Below, piece after piece: positions 17,798 to 26,204 of a stretch of DNA of 64,000 nucleotides. Origin of the DNA: Candidatus Manganitrophus noduliformans (GTDB lineage Bacteria; Nitrospirota; Nitrospiria; SBBL01; Manganitrophaceae); contig NZ_VTOW01000003.1 of NCBI RefSeq assembly GCF_012184425.1, positions 620,001-684,000 on the forward strand, written 5' to 3'. The position numbers were made by a program, and so were the translations under genes. Below the pieces are notes generated by a model that was not told the DNA's origin, did not search any database, and saw nothing but the letters and a program-made list of their open reading frames with translations. Within the stretch, counting starts at the first letter, position 1; the number at the start of each line of letters is the position of its first letter.

Positions 17798-17824
17798 TTA
17801 GCACTCTCTCATTCAGAGTGCTAA
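17798..17824. promoter_or_regulatory. CIRCE operator (HrcA site)
   Basis: A perfect match to the CIRCE consensus: TTAGCACTC (17798-17806), nine bases, GAGTGCTAA (17816-17824). It lies between the groES promoter and start, about 65 bp upstream of the ATG. It indicates repression by HrcA with release on heat shock. No hrcA gene is in the window. Confidence 0.97.
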
Positions 17825-17829
17825 TAAGA

Positions 17830-17857
17830 TATATAACAATCCCGAGAACAAAATCAA
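17830..17857 (-). promoter_or_regulatory. Predicted groES-groEL promoter
   Basis: On the minus strand TTGATT (complement of 17852-17857), 16 bp spacer, TATATA (complement of 17830-17835). The CIRCE begins 6 bp downstream, covering the expected transcription start. Confidence 0.6.
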
Positions 17858-17943
17858 GTCCTATTTTAATCTTGAGACTAAAATTTCTCAAAACTCGGGA
17901 TTCAATTTCTCTCCGTCGTCTGTCGTATCCTCACCGGGGCCGA

Positions 17944-19314
17944 CTACCTGACGCTTTGCTGCGCCGTCAATTTAGGGGAAAGGTCCTTGAAGATCCTCCA
18001 ACTCTTCAGAAGATCAATCGCTTTTTGAAGCTGAGCGTCTTCCTCTTTATCTTGAGGAGGCTCATTGATCCCGATGATTTCATCCGATGAACCTTGAGGG
18101 GCTAAATCGACCTGATCAGGTTTATCCGCATCGGGGCGGAGCTCATTTTCCAGGTGCCGATCCAAGTCCTTTTCACGGAGAATCGGTGTGTTTTTGACCT
18201 CTTTCGGCAAAATCGGTTTGACCAGGATATCCGGATCGATCCCGGTATTTTGAATCGAACGTCCTTTCGGGGTGTAATATTTCGCCGTCGTCAGACGGAG
18301 TGCGGAGCCGTCGGACAAGGGAAGAATCGTCTGAACGGAACCTTTTCCGAAGGTTTGGGTCCCTACGACCATGGCCCTGCCCCAATCCTGCAGCGCCCCC
18401 GAGACAATTTCGGATGCGGAAGCGCTCCCTTCATTCACAAGCACAATGATCGGTATTTCTTTTAGCGCGCTTGAATTGCTTGCCAGGTACTCATCTCGCT
18501 TGCCGTCTCTTCCCTTGATAAATACGATCAGCTTCCCACTTTCCAGGAATTGCTCCGTCACCTCGACGGCCGATGTGAGCAGACCCCCCGGATTGTTTCG
18601 AAGGTCGAGGATGAGCGAGTGCATATTGTTTTCACGCAAACTCGAAATTGCTTTTGAGAGATCTCGCGCGGTCTGCTCCTGGAATTGGGTGAGTCGAATA
18701 TAACCGATCCCCGGCTCGAGGACCTTTGATTTGACGCTCTGAATGCGGATGATATCTCGGACGAGTTCAAAAACCAGCGGGTTTGGAACTTGGTCTCGCT
18801 GGATGGTCAGGATGACCTTCGTCCCCTTCTCTCCCCGCATTTTATTGACAGCGTCCATCAGGCTGGTCTCTTTCGTCAAGACCTTATCATCGACTTTGAG
18901 GATGATATCTCCTGCTTTTACTCCAGCCAACTCTGCGGGGGTTCCCTCGATGGGGGCGATCACGACTAACCTGTTTTCCTTCGTCCCGATTTGAAGTCCC
19001 AACCCGCCGAACTCCCCTTTTGTATCGACCTGCATCTCTCTGTATACTTCAGGCGGCATAAAAGCGGAGTGGGCATCCAGGGTGTTCAACATTCCTTTGA
19101 CGGCGCCGTACATCAACTCTTTACTCTTCACCGGCTCGACATAATTTCTCTGAAGCGTGGAGAGAACCTCTGAAAAGAGCTTCAGGTCCTCGTAGCTGTC
19201 CGATTCAGACGAAACCTTCCCTTCGAGATCCCTTTCCACAAAGATGCTCATACTAAAAATGGAGAGTATGATCATCGCCAAAAAGGTGATCCGTGCCCGT
19301 TTGCTGAATGTCAT
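17944..19314 (-). CDS. ctpA: Carboxy-terminal processing protease (S41)
   Basis: 456 residues from the ATG at 19314 (MTFSKRARITFLAMI), which has AAGGAGG upstream; an upstream in-frame start lacks one. An N-terminal signal/anchor helix (ITFLAMIILSIFSMSIF) places it in the periplasm. A PDZ domain spans about 95-180. The catalytic serine lies in NEGSASASEIVSGAL and the lysine in FGKGSVQTI. It trims C-termini of secreted proteins, often controlling peptidoglycan hydrolases, in keeping with its place after envC. Confidence 0.94.
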   Translation of the reverse strand: MTFSKRARITFLAMIILSIFSMSIFVERDLEGKVSSESDSYEDLKLFSEVLSTLQRNYVEPVKSKELMYGAVKGMLNTLDAHSAFMPPEVYREMQVDTKGEFGGLGLQIGTKENRLVVIAPIEGTPAELAGVKAGDIILKVDDKVLTKETSLMDAVNKMRGEKGTKVILTIQRDQVPNPLVFELVRDIIRIQSVKSKVLEPGIGYIRLTQFQEQTARDLSKAISSLRENNMHSLILDLRNNPGGLLTSAVEVTEQFLESGKLIVFIKGRDGKRDEYLASNSSALKEIPIIVLVNEGSASASEIVSGALQDWGRAMVVGTQTFGKGSVQTILPLSDGSALRLTTAKYYTPKGRSIQNTGIDPDILVKPILPKEVKNTPILREKDLDRHLENELRPDADKPDQVDLAPQGSSDEIIGINEPPQDKEEDAQLQKAIDLLKSWRIFKDLSPKLTAQQSVR

Positions 19315-19355
19315 TATATTATTCCTCCTTGCTGATAGAACCGGTTGGTTCCGGG

Positions 19356-20552
19356 TCATCGCTTCTTCTGGAGCCAGGTCAAAGGATCGAGCGGCTCCCC
19401 TTGATGTCTGATTTCAAAATAAAGACTGCTTCCCTGGGAAAGCCCTGTCTCTCCAATCTGTCCGATCGGCTTGCTCCGTCCTACTTTGTCGCCGACCGAA
19501 ACCAACAACTTCGCGAGATGCGCATAAAGCGAATAATAATTCTCGCCATGGTCGATGATGATGACCATTCCATACCCTTTAAACCAATTCGCGAAAATAA
19601 TCGTTCCATCGTAAACCGCGCGGACCGTATCACCTCTCGACGGCTCGATCTCGATCCCTTTTTTGTAGATAAAGGTATCAAATTTAGGATGTTTTTGTCG
19701 TCCGAACAAAGAGACGATCTGGCCGTCGCTCGGCCAGGTCAGACGCCCTTTCTCCTTTGAGAATTTACCGGAAGCGGGCTGACGCAGACGGCTCTTTTGT
19801 TCCTCCAGCTTCTTGATCATCAATTGAAGCTGCATAGAAGACTCGTCCAACTCGGCGAGAGCCCTTTCATAAAATACCTTTTCGTTACGGACCCGCGTCA
19901 GCAGCTGATCCTTTTTCCTCTTTTCGGACCGAATCTCGGCCAGCTTACGGGCCAGCGTCTCTTTTTCCTGAACGAGTTGTTCCTTCACCATCCCCACCTG
20001 ATGGTTTTTCCCTTCCAATTCGTTCTGCTTTTCCTTGAATTGAGACAGTATTTCACCTTCTTTGCGGGCGATCGTTTTCAAATAATGCAGCCGTCTCATG
20101 AAGTCGGGATAATCTCGCGCGGCGGACAATATTTTAAGGGAGCCGGTCTGTCTTTCTTGATAAAGGGTCCGAAGCCGTTTTGAGATGGCGCCCCTCTTTT
20201 CCCGTATCTCTTTGTTCAGCCCGTCGATCACCGTAGAGAGCTCCTCCATTTCGATATCTTTTTCACGCGTCTTTAATTCGATCAGGCCGGCCTCTTTTTG
20301 GAGAACCCGCAGCCGGCGATCCATCTCCTCCAGCTGTGAGAGAACGGAGCCCTCCCGTTTCTTGATGGTGATGCTCTTGTCTCTTTTTTCCTCGATCTCT
20401 TCTCTTAATTTTTCGAGCTCCTTTTTCTCGCGTTTTATTTTCTCGTTCAGCGAGGGGGCCTTCTCCGCAGCCGCGGCGGGGATCCGTTCTATCGCGATCA
20501 TAGAAAAGATCACGAGACAGAGTCCAAATCTTTTAAGTCTGCTTTTTTCCAT
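19356..20552 (-). CDS. envC: EnvC-like murein hydrolase activator (degenerate M23)
   Basis: 398 residues: signal peptide (LVIFSMIAIERIPAAAA), long coiled coil (about 30-255) and a C-terminal LytM/M23 domain (about 270-395). The M23 zinc ligands are not conserved: the HxGIDI motif reads KKGIEI and the LHFEIR motif reads LYFEIR, while YAHL remains. This is the EnvC pattern, an activator of amidases rather than an enzyme. It overlaps ftsX by 20 bp, so FtsEX likely controls it during division. Confidence 0.9.
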   Translation of the reverse strand: MEKSRLKRFGLCLVIFSMIAIERIPAAAAEKAPSLNEKIKREKKELEKLREEIEEKRDKSITIKKREGSVLSQLEEMDRRLRVLQKEAGLIELKTREKDIEMEELSTVIDGLNKEIREKRGAISKRLRTLYQERQTGSLKILSAARDYPDFMRRLHYLKTIARKEGEILSQFKEKQNELEGKNHQVGMVKEQLVQEKETLARKLAEIRSEKRKKDQLLTRVRNEKVFYERALAELDESSMQLQLMIKKLEEQKSRLRQPASGKFSKEKGRLTWPSDGQIVSLFGRQKHPKFDTFIYKKGIEIEPSRGDTVRAVYDGTIIFANWFKGYGMVIIIDHGENYYSLYAHLAKLLVSVGDKVGRSKPIGQIGETGLSQGSSLYFEIRHQGEPLDPLTWLQKKR

Positions 20553-21453
20553 CGGTCGGAAAACGCGCCTTCAATAAGACGGACAGCGAAAGAAAGCCGG
20601 CTACCCCGCCAAGCACCCCCCCACCGACTGTAATGCCGAAAAGAAACGGGGCGGGTAGAAAGAGCGGATTGAGAAAGCCTCCGATCATCCCTCCGATCGA
20701 TTGCAGATGAGGCTGGGAAAAATGAAAGAGAGCGAAGAGCATCAACACGGAGATCCAGCCGCTGATCAAACCGATGAGAGAACCTTCAATGAAGAAGGGG
20801 ATCTTGATGAAGCTGTGCGTCGCCCCGATTAAATTCATCACCTCGATTTCATCTCTCCGGCTATAAAAGTGCAGACGGACCGTATTCGCGATAATGGTTA
20901 CGATTGCGACCGACAACAATCCCCCCACGCCGATTCCGACTTTCTTCAATAGGATTAGAAATGCGTCAAGGTTCTGGAGCCACTCCGATCCGTATGCGAT
21001 TTCTTCTACGCCCGGGAGCCGTTTGAAACGATCGACCATCACCGAAAGCTGTCGCGGATCTTGATACTCCCCTTTGACTTTGACCTCAAACGAAGCCGGC
21101 AGCGGATTTCCTCCCAGGCTGTTCAACAATGATTCGTCATGAAATTCTTTTTTAAAAATCGCGAGCGCCTCCTCTTTGGAAATATATGTCACGGAGGAGA
21201 TGCGGTCATCGCTCGATAATCGTTCTTTGATCGAGCGGACTTCTTCTTCAGCCGTTCCATCCGAGAGGTAAATGCTGAACTGAACATCCTCCTGCATCGA
21301 TCGAAGCAGATTCTGCACATTATAATAGAAAAGCAGAAAAACACCAAATAGTGTCAACGTGAGACTCAGTGAGAGAAAGGAAAAGAAGGCCATCATTCGA
21401 TTGATCTGCAGGTTTTCAACGGCCGTTCTAAGAAAATAGAAGGTTTTCCTCAT
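20533..21453 (-). CDS. ftsX: Cell division protein FtsX
   Basis: 306 residues with the FtsX layout: cytoplasmic N-terminus, first membrane helix (FFSFLSLSLTLTLFGVFLLFYY), a periplasmic domain (about 50-165), then three more helices near residues 170, 225 and 270. With FtsE it forms an ABC-type complex transmitting a signal to EnvC. It overlaps ftsE by 4 bp and envC by 20 bp. Confidence 0.95.
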   Translation of the reverse strand: MRKTFYFLRTAVENLQINRMMAFFSFLSLSLTLTLFGVFLLFYYNVQNLLRSMQEDVQFSIYLSDGTAEEEVRSIKERLSSDDRISSVTYISKEEALAIFKKEFHDESLLNSLGGNPLPASFEVKVKGEYQDPRQLSVMVDRFKRLPGVEEIAYGSEWLQNLDAFLILLKKVGIGVGGLLSVAIVTIIANTVRLHFYSRRDEIEVMNLIGATHSFIKIPFFIEGSLIGLISGWISVLMLFALFHFSQPHLQSIGGMIGGFLNPLFLPAPFLFGITVGGGVLGGVAGFLSLSVLLKARFPTDGKKQT

Positions 21454-22118
21454 GCCGAGGCCCCGTCCGAGTAAATTTTCCCCTTTTGTAGGACAATCGT
21501 CCGCTTCCCCATTTTTGTCATCAGATGCTGATTGTGTGTCGCCACGATCACGGTGGTTCCGCTGATGTGAATATTTTTGAGCAGATCCATAATTTCAACC
21601 GAAAGGAATTCATCCAGGTTGCCGGTCGGCTCATCCGCCAACAAAAGAGAGGGACGGTTGATCAACGCCCGGGCGATCGCGACCCGTTGCTGTTCCCCTC
21701 CGGAGAGGAATTGAGGAAACTGGTTCCGGCGATGTTCCAGTTGAACCATCTTTAAAACCTCGTGAACCCGTTTTCGGATTTCTCCGCCGGGAGCCCCGAC
21801 GATTTCCAACGGAAGCGCGATGTTCTCATAAACGGTCTTGCGACGGATCAGTTTAAAGTCCTGAAAGACGAATCCGATGTTGCGACGGAGAAACGGAACC
21901 TGGGTTTCTTTCAGCCGAGAGATATTTTTTCCTCCAATGAGAATTTGTCCCTGTTCCGCTCTTTCTTCACAGATCATCAGCTTGAGGAGGGTCGACTTTC
22001 CGGCGCCGCTCGAACCGACCAGAAAAACAAATTCCCCCTTATCAATCTTCAAATTAATATCGTCCAAAGCGACGTGATCTTTACCGTAATATTTATAAAC
22101 GTGAAACATCTGGATCAT
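21450..22118 (-). CDS. ftsE: Cell division ATP-binding protein FtsE
   Basis: 222 residues, a single ABC ATPase domain: Walker [13 protein letters not shown] near residue 36, signature [15 protein letters not shown] near residue 138, Walker [13 protein letters not shown] near residue 158 and the H-loop VATHN. It is the first gene of the ftsE-ftsX-envC-ctpA run. It powers FtsX signalling to periplasmic murein hydrolase activators. Confidence 0.96.
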   Translation of the reverse strand: MIQMFHVYKYYGKDHVALDDINLKIDKGEFVFLVGSSGAGKSTLLKLMICEERAEQGQILIGGKNISRLKETQVPFLRRNIGFVFQDFKLIRRKTVYENIALPLEIVGAPGGEIRKRVHEVLKMVQLEHRRNQFPQFLSGGEQQRVAIARALINRPSLLLADEPTGNLDEFLSVEIMDLLKNIHISGTTVIVATHNQHLMTKMGKRTIVLQKGKIYSDGASA

Positions 22119-22270
22119 CGTTTGCCAGCCTTTTTATAACGATCCGAAAGAAACGAGCGTCACTGGTCGTGGTTCGCAGTTGATTTGTCGTGGTATCCGC
22201 GTGCGGAGCGAAACAGTCGGTCGTGATAAAGAAATAGAAGAAGGAAGAATTATCCAAATGAATTTGGAGC

Positions 22271-22672
22271 TTAATCGGCGTCTTTTTCCTTTTCAGAGAG
22301 ATAGTCGAGAATCAGATCATCCAAACTTTTCTTTTGGCTTACCTTTTGCGGCGGAACGGGCGCCGGTGACGGCGCCTTTACGTCCGGCGCCGTCCGATCA
22401 TCCCGGAACTCTTTTCGGGCCGGTGTCTGAAATTTGCCGGCGGTCAAATCTCGGACCATACTTTTGTGCTGCTCTTTCATGAGTTCCTTGACCACCTCTT
22501 GATAAGAAGGAGATTGAAGGATTTCTGCATAGTTCGTTTTTTTGGATGAAAAGATCGCCCCCCCTTTAAAAAGCAACGTCGTGATAATCGGGTTGTTGGT
22601 TCCCCCGTCTTCCGTTTGAACATGGTACACTTCGCCCTTGAACTGAATATCGGTATTGATTCCGCTTAACAT
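22271..22672 (-). CDS. Conserved-looking protein of unknown function, 133 aa
   Basis: 133 residues with no signal or membrane helix. Residues 1-80 look like a folded beta-rich domain (TDIQFKGEVYHVQTEDGGTNNPIITTLLFKGGAIF) followed by a helix (YQEVVKELMKEQHKSMVRDL). The rest is a Pro/Lys-rich linker ending in a short acidic helix (LDDLILDYLSEKEKD), possibly a peptide docking motif. It overlaps yraN by 7 bp at the end of the ffh operon, so it is translationally coupled. Function unknown. Confidence 0.75.
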   Translation of the reverse strand: MLSGINTDIQFKGEVYHVQTEDGGTNNPIITTLLFKGGAIFSSKKTNYAEILQSPSYQEVVKELMKEQHKSMVRDLTAGKFQTPARKEFRDDRTAPDVKAPSPAPVPPQKVSQKKSLDDLILDYLSEKEKDAD

Positions 22673-23073
22673 CCTCTTCCCGTTTCCTGTCCTTCAAAGG
22701 CGTCTTTTAAATGTTCGATCGAGGTCGCTCCGTTCGGCCTGCGGATAATCCCCACGACATCGAATCGGCATTCAGACGGAGCGATTTTCTTTCGGCTGAG
22801 ATAAGCGAGGGCGACACGACTCATCTTGGCCTGTTTTCTCGCGTCCACGGCGAATTGCGGCGCGCCGAAGCGGTCTCCGGAGCGGGCTTTGACCTCGACG
22901 AAGACCAGAATTTTTCCGTCGAGCGCAATGATGTCGATTTCCCCTAAAACGTTTCTGAAGTTCCGCTCCAGAATCCGATAGCCCCGCTTTCGCAAAAATT
23001 CCGCCGCGATCTTCTCCCCTTCCGCCCCCGTCACGGGAGAACGCCTCGAAATGTCTTCCGATGAATTCGACAA
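22666..23073 (-). CDS. yraN: YraN family (UPF0102) putative endonuclease
   Basis: 135 residues with the nuclease-like fold of UPF0102: GEKIAAEFLRKRGYRILERNFRN, then GEIDIIALDGKILVFVEVKARSG, containing the E...D...E-x-K residues of the PD-(D/E)XK superfamily. The true substrate is unknown across the family. It overlaps the rnhB end by about 40 bp, in the common rnhB-yraN order. Confidence 0.93.
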   Translation of the reverse strand: MSNSSEDISRRSPVTGAEGEKIAAEFLRKRGYRILERNFRNVLGEIDIIALDGKILVFVEVKARSGDRFGAPQFAVDARKQAKMSRVALAYLSRKKIAPSECRFDVVGIIRRPNGATSIEHLKDAFEGQETGRGC

Positions 23074-23801
23074 GGTCCGAACGTCCTTAAATTCCGAAGA
23101 TGTTCTTCCGTCCCATACCCCTTATGGGAGAGAAAATTGTACTCCGGAAAGTCCCGATGGTATTCCGTCATGAGACGGTCCCGCGTGACCTTGGCGATAA
23201 TCGATGCGGCCGCGATCGTGATGGAGAGGTTGTCGCCGCGAATAATGCCCTTCTGTGGAAGATCGATCCGGGGAAGGGTCAGGGCGTCGATGAGGAGGTG
23301 GTCCGGTTGAACGGAGAGATTTCGTATGCTCGATTCCATCGCCAAATAGGTCGCTTGCAAAATATTGATCTCATCGATGGTGGTGTGGTCGACGACGCCG
23401 ATCCCGACGGCAACCGCCTCCAGGGAGATTTTATCATAAAGCGTCTCGCGCTGTTTTTCCGTCAGCAGTTTTGAATCGCGTATCCCGTCGGCGGTGTATC
23501 CCGAGGGTAAAATCACCGCCGCGGCGACGACCGGCCCCGCCAGGGGGCCCCGTCCCGCCTCATCGATGCCGCAAACCATTTGATAGCCGTAGGAAGAGAG
23601 CGACCTCTCGAAGAGAGTCATTCCAAACAGGCGATGCGCTTCTTCCGTTTTGAGAGGCGTCATGCGTCGAAACCAACCCAAGGAGTGAGATCGAGATCTT
23701 GCCGAAGATGGTGTGACCGACGGATCGTAAAGTAGGTGAGAGAGCGTTTCTTCACTTTCAGCGAACCGCTTCCTCCTCATCGAAGGAAGCGGTCGGTCCA
23801 C
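23031..23801 (-). CDS. rnhB: Ribonuclease HII
   Basis: Up to 256 residues. The catalytic domain starts at VCGIDEAGRGPLAGPVVAAAVIL, holding the first Asp-Glu pair; later acidic residues are in LLIDALTLP and IAAASIIAKVTRDRLM. It cuts RNA in RNA-DNA hybrids and at single ribonucleotides. The first start is a GTG at 23801 without a clear RBS; an ATG at 23663 (residue 47, MTPLKTEEAHRLFG) fits the family length better, so the N-terminal 46 residues are doubtful. Part of the ffh-rplS operon. Confidence 0.93.
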   Translation of the reverse strand: MDRPLPSMRRKRFAESEETLSHLLYDPSVTPSSARSRSHSLGWFRRMTPLKTEEAHRLFGMTLFERSLSSYGYQMVCGIDEAGRGPLAGPVVAAAVILPSGYTADGIRDSKLLTEKQRETLYDKISLEAVAVGIGVVDHTTIDEINILQATYLAMESSIRNLSVQPDHLLIDALTLPRIDLPQKGIIRGDNLSITIAAASIIAKVTRDRLMTEYHRDFPEYNFLSHKGYGTEEHLRNLRTFGPCRIHRKTFRGVLP

Positions 23802-23829
23802 TAAAGATCGGGAAACCGCTCAGGGCAAA

Positions 23830-24240
23830 TTAAGATTCCACCTTCACGGGCTGCGGCTCTTCGACGGGGGAGGTCGTCTTCGGTTCCGATGGATACGATC
23901 TTTCCCGCTCACTGATACGGGCGGCTTGCCCTGTTCTTTCTCTCAGGTAGTAGAGTTTCGCCCGGTTCACCTTTCCCTCGCGAACGACATCGATCTGAGT
24001 GATATAGGGAGAGTGGACCGGAAAGATCCTTTCAACCCCCACACCGTACGATACCTTCCGGACGGTGAAGGTCTCACGGTTACGCGTTCCCTTCTTTCTG
24101 ATGACCACCCCCTCGTAGACCTGAATACGTTCTTTTTCGCCCTCGACAATCTTGACATGAACTCTTACGGTCGCCCCGATTTTAACGTCCGGGACCGACT
24201 GCTTTAAAAGTCCTCTTTCCAACCGCTCTAACCGATTCAT
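23830..24240 (-). CDS. rplS: 50S ribosomal protein L19
   Basis: 136 residues. The conserved core ([30 protein letters not shown], and [20 protein letters not shown]-type end) is complete. A 20-residue Pro/Glu-rich tail ([19 protein letters not shown]) extends past the usual length of about 115. It sits at the 30S-50S interface. Order trmD-rplS-rnhB is common in bacteria. Confidence 0.97.
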   Translation of the reverse strand: MNRLERLERGLLKQSVPDVKIGATVRVHVKIVEGEKERIQVYEGVVIRKKGTRNRETFTVRKVSYGVGVERIFPVHSPYITQIDVVREGKVNRAKLYYLRERTGQAARISERERSYPSEPKTTSPVEEPQPVKVES

Positions 24241-24264
24241 TGAAGTTGATCTCCTTTTTTCAAT

Positions 24265-25014
24265 TCAAGAGTGAGATTTAACCGTGTCGCACTGCCGATC
24301 GACCCATTCCTTTTCATCTTCGGTTAAAGAGGCGTCTGCCAACAAGTCAGGCCGTTTCCGAAGGGTATTGAGAAGGGCTTGCTGTTTCCGCCAGGTTCGG
24401 ATCGACTTGTGATTCCCGGAGAGAAGGATGTCCGGAACCCGAAGCCCACGAAACTCCACTGGACGCGTATACTGAGGATATTCTAGAAGAGAAGATGCAA
24501 AGGATTCCTCTTCGAGGGAAGCGGGCTCCCCCAAGACCCCCGGGATTAATCTCGCAGCCGCGTCGATCATCACCAACGCGGCCAATTCTCCCCCGGTGAG
24601 GATATAGTCGCCGATCGAGACTTCTTCGACCGGCATTCCCTCTTTTACCCGGGCATCAATCCCTTCATAATGCCCGCAGATAAAAACAAGCCGCCGCTCT
24701 TCTTTTGAGAATGCAGAGGCCATTTTCTGATCGAACCGTTTGCCTTGGGGAGAAGGCATGATGATTCGCGTCTCCCCCTGTTCCCGGTGAATTTTTTCCA
24801 CAACGGCGAAAATCGGCTCCGGTTTAAGAACCATCCCCGGGCCGCCGCCGTAGGGAACATCATCGGTCGTCTGATGTTTATCCGTCGCATAGTCGCGCAG
24901 TCGATGGACGCCGATTTCCAGAAAACGGCGCTCTTGCGCCCGCTTCAAGATGCTCTCGTGTAATGCCGGAGCGACCATCCCGGGAAAAAGCGTTATTATA
25001 TCACACTTCATCAA
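24265..25014 (-). CDS. trmD: tRNA (guanine-N1-)-methyltransferase TrmD
   Basis: 249 residues. The SAM-binding knot is visible as GDYILTGGELAALVMIDAAARLIPGVLG (about 132-159) and the substrate loop as YGGGPGMVLKPEP near residue 55. It methylates G37 in tRNAs reading CCN and CGG-type codons, preventing frameshifts. It overlaps the rimM end by 4 bp. Confidence 0.97.
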   Translation of the reverse strand: MMKCDIITLFPGMVAPALHESILKRAQERRFLEIGVHRLRDYATDKHQTTDDVPYGGGPGMVLKPEPIFAVVEKIHREQGETRIIMPSPQGKRFDQKMASAFSKEERRLVFICGHYEGIDARVKEGMPVEEVSIGDYILTGGELAALVMIDAAARLIPGVLGEPASLEEESFASSLLEYPQYTRPVEFRGLRVPDILLSGNHKSIRTWRKQQALLNTLRKRPDLLADASLTEDEKEWVDRQCDTVKSHS

Positions 25015-25517
25015 AGTTCTAGCAATCCTTGCATGGGGCGGATCGTCATCCGCCTTTCTGGTAAATTGATTTCTTTTACGACGGAAGAAAGAGCAGGGAT
25101 CAGAAACTCCTTCCCTTCCGCTTTTACGACATAAATGTCGTTGCTGCCGGTTTCCATGATAGACGCGATCTTTCCGAGCCGGGTTCCGTTCTCCAGATAG
25201 ACATCGAGACCTTCGATTTCAAAATGGTAATAACTCCCTTCCGGAAGCGGCATGCGATCTTCCTCGGGAATGAGGATCGATCCCCCCGCCAGGGGTTGGG
25301 CCTCTTCCAGAGAAGAGAGGCCGGCCAATTTAAGGTAGATGAAAGGAGACGCGTACCGTACCTGCTCGATGCGATATGTTTGCGATTGGCCCTCCTTCGT
25401 CTGAATCGTGATATCCCGAAGCTGATTAAAACGCCGAGGAAAGTGGGTCAGCGGGGAGACCTTCAACTCCCCCTGAAGACCGACCGATTTCAGTATGGTT
25501 CCTATCGTAATCGACAT
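25011..25517 (-). CDS. rimM: 16S rRNA processing protein RimM
   Basis: 168 residues: an N-terminal RimM barrel (GTILKSVGLQGELKVSPLTHFPRRF) and a C-terminal PRC-barrel (LDVYLENGTRLGKIASIMETGSNDIYVV...FLIPALSSVVKEIN). It assists maturation of the 30S head with S19. Placed between khpA and trmD as in many genomes. Confidence 0.96.
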   Translation of the reverse strand: MSITIGTILKSVGLQGELKVSPLTHFPRRFNQLRDITIQTKEGQSQTYRIEQVRYASPFIYLKLAGLSSLEEAQPLAGGSILIPEEDRMPLPEGSYYHFEIEGLDVYLENGTRLGKIASIMETGSNDIYVVKAEGKEFLIPALSSVVKEINLPERRMTIRPMQGLLEL

Positions 25518-25528
25518 TTTCAGACATG

Positions 25529-25759
25529 TTATTCCAGGATCTCAAGAACACAGCGTTTGCCCACCTTGGTCCCCGCCGCATTGAGAATCGTCCTCATGGC
25601 TCTCGCTGTTCTGCCTTGTTTGCCGATGACCTTGCCCAAATCTTCTTGGGCAACGCGCAACTCAATAATCGTCGTTTTTTCCCCTTCGGTCTCTCTAACA
25701 ACCACATTCTCAGGTCGATCAACAAGCGACTTTGCGATGTACTCGATCAACTCTTTCAT
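25529..25759 (-). CDS. khpA: KH-domain RNA-binding protein KhpA
   Basis: 76 residues from the ATG at 25759 ([10 protein letters not shown]); GGAGGT lies 7 bases upstream, which rules against the earlier in-frame ATG. A single KH domain with the G-x-x-G loop GKQG ([21 protein letters not shown]). Partners with KhpB in other bacteria to bind RNA. In the standard place between rpsP and rimM. Confidence 0.95.
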   Translation of the reverse strand: MKELIEYIAKSLVDRPENVVVRETEGEKTTIIELRVAQEDLGKVIGKQGRTARAMRTILNAAGTKVGKRCVLEILE

Positions 25760-25847
25760 CGACGCTACCTCCATTTGCATTCACAGGCGACACAGGAATC
25801 TGCGCCGGGAACGACTCCTCGGCGCGCGACATTACACAACCCGCGAT

Positions 25848-26117
25848 CTAACTCGCTTTCGGCTCTTTCGCTTTTTTAAATAACTGCGCTTTTGTAAAAA
25901 GGGTTCTGACCGTCTCGGAAACCTCGGCCCCTTTTTTTAGCCATCCAATCGCTTTTTCTTCTTTGATGTTCACCCCTTCTTTGTCGGCCAAGGGATCATA
26001 GGTTCCTAAAATTTCGATAAATCGTCCGTCTCTTGGAGATTGAGAGTCCGCAACAATAATCCGATAGAAAGGCCGTTTATGTCGCCCCATCCGGGTTAAT
26101 CTGATCTTAACTGCCAC
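25848..26117 (-). CDS. rpsP: 30S ribosomal protein S16
   Basis: 89 residues beginning [20 protein letters not shown], the S16 signature, with the [14 protein letters not shown] segment. It binds the 5' domain of 16S rRNA during assembly. About 90 bp after ffh and 90 bp before khpA. Confidence 0.97.
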   Translation of the reverse strand: MAVKIRLTRMGRHKRPFYRIIVADSQSPRDGRFIEILGTYDPLADKEGVNIKEEKAIGWLKKGAEVSETVRTLFTKAQLFKKAKEPKAS

Positions 26118-26204
26118 GTATCGCCCCTTTATTGTGTGAGGCCATTCTCGCCTCGTTGTTTAAAAAATCGCTAAAACGATTTCACCAGCCTGCAGGGCTG
26201 ACGT

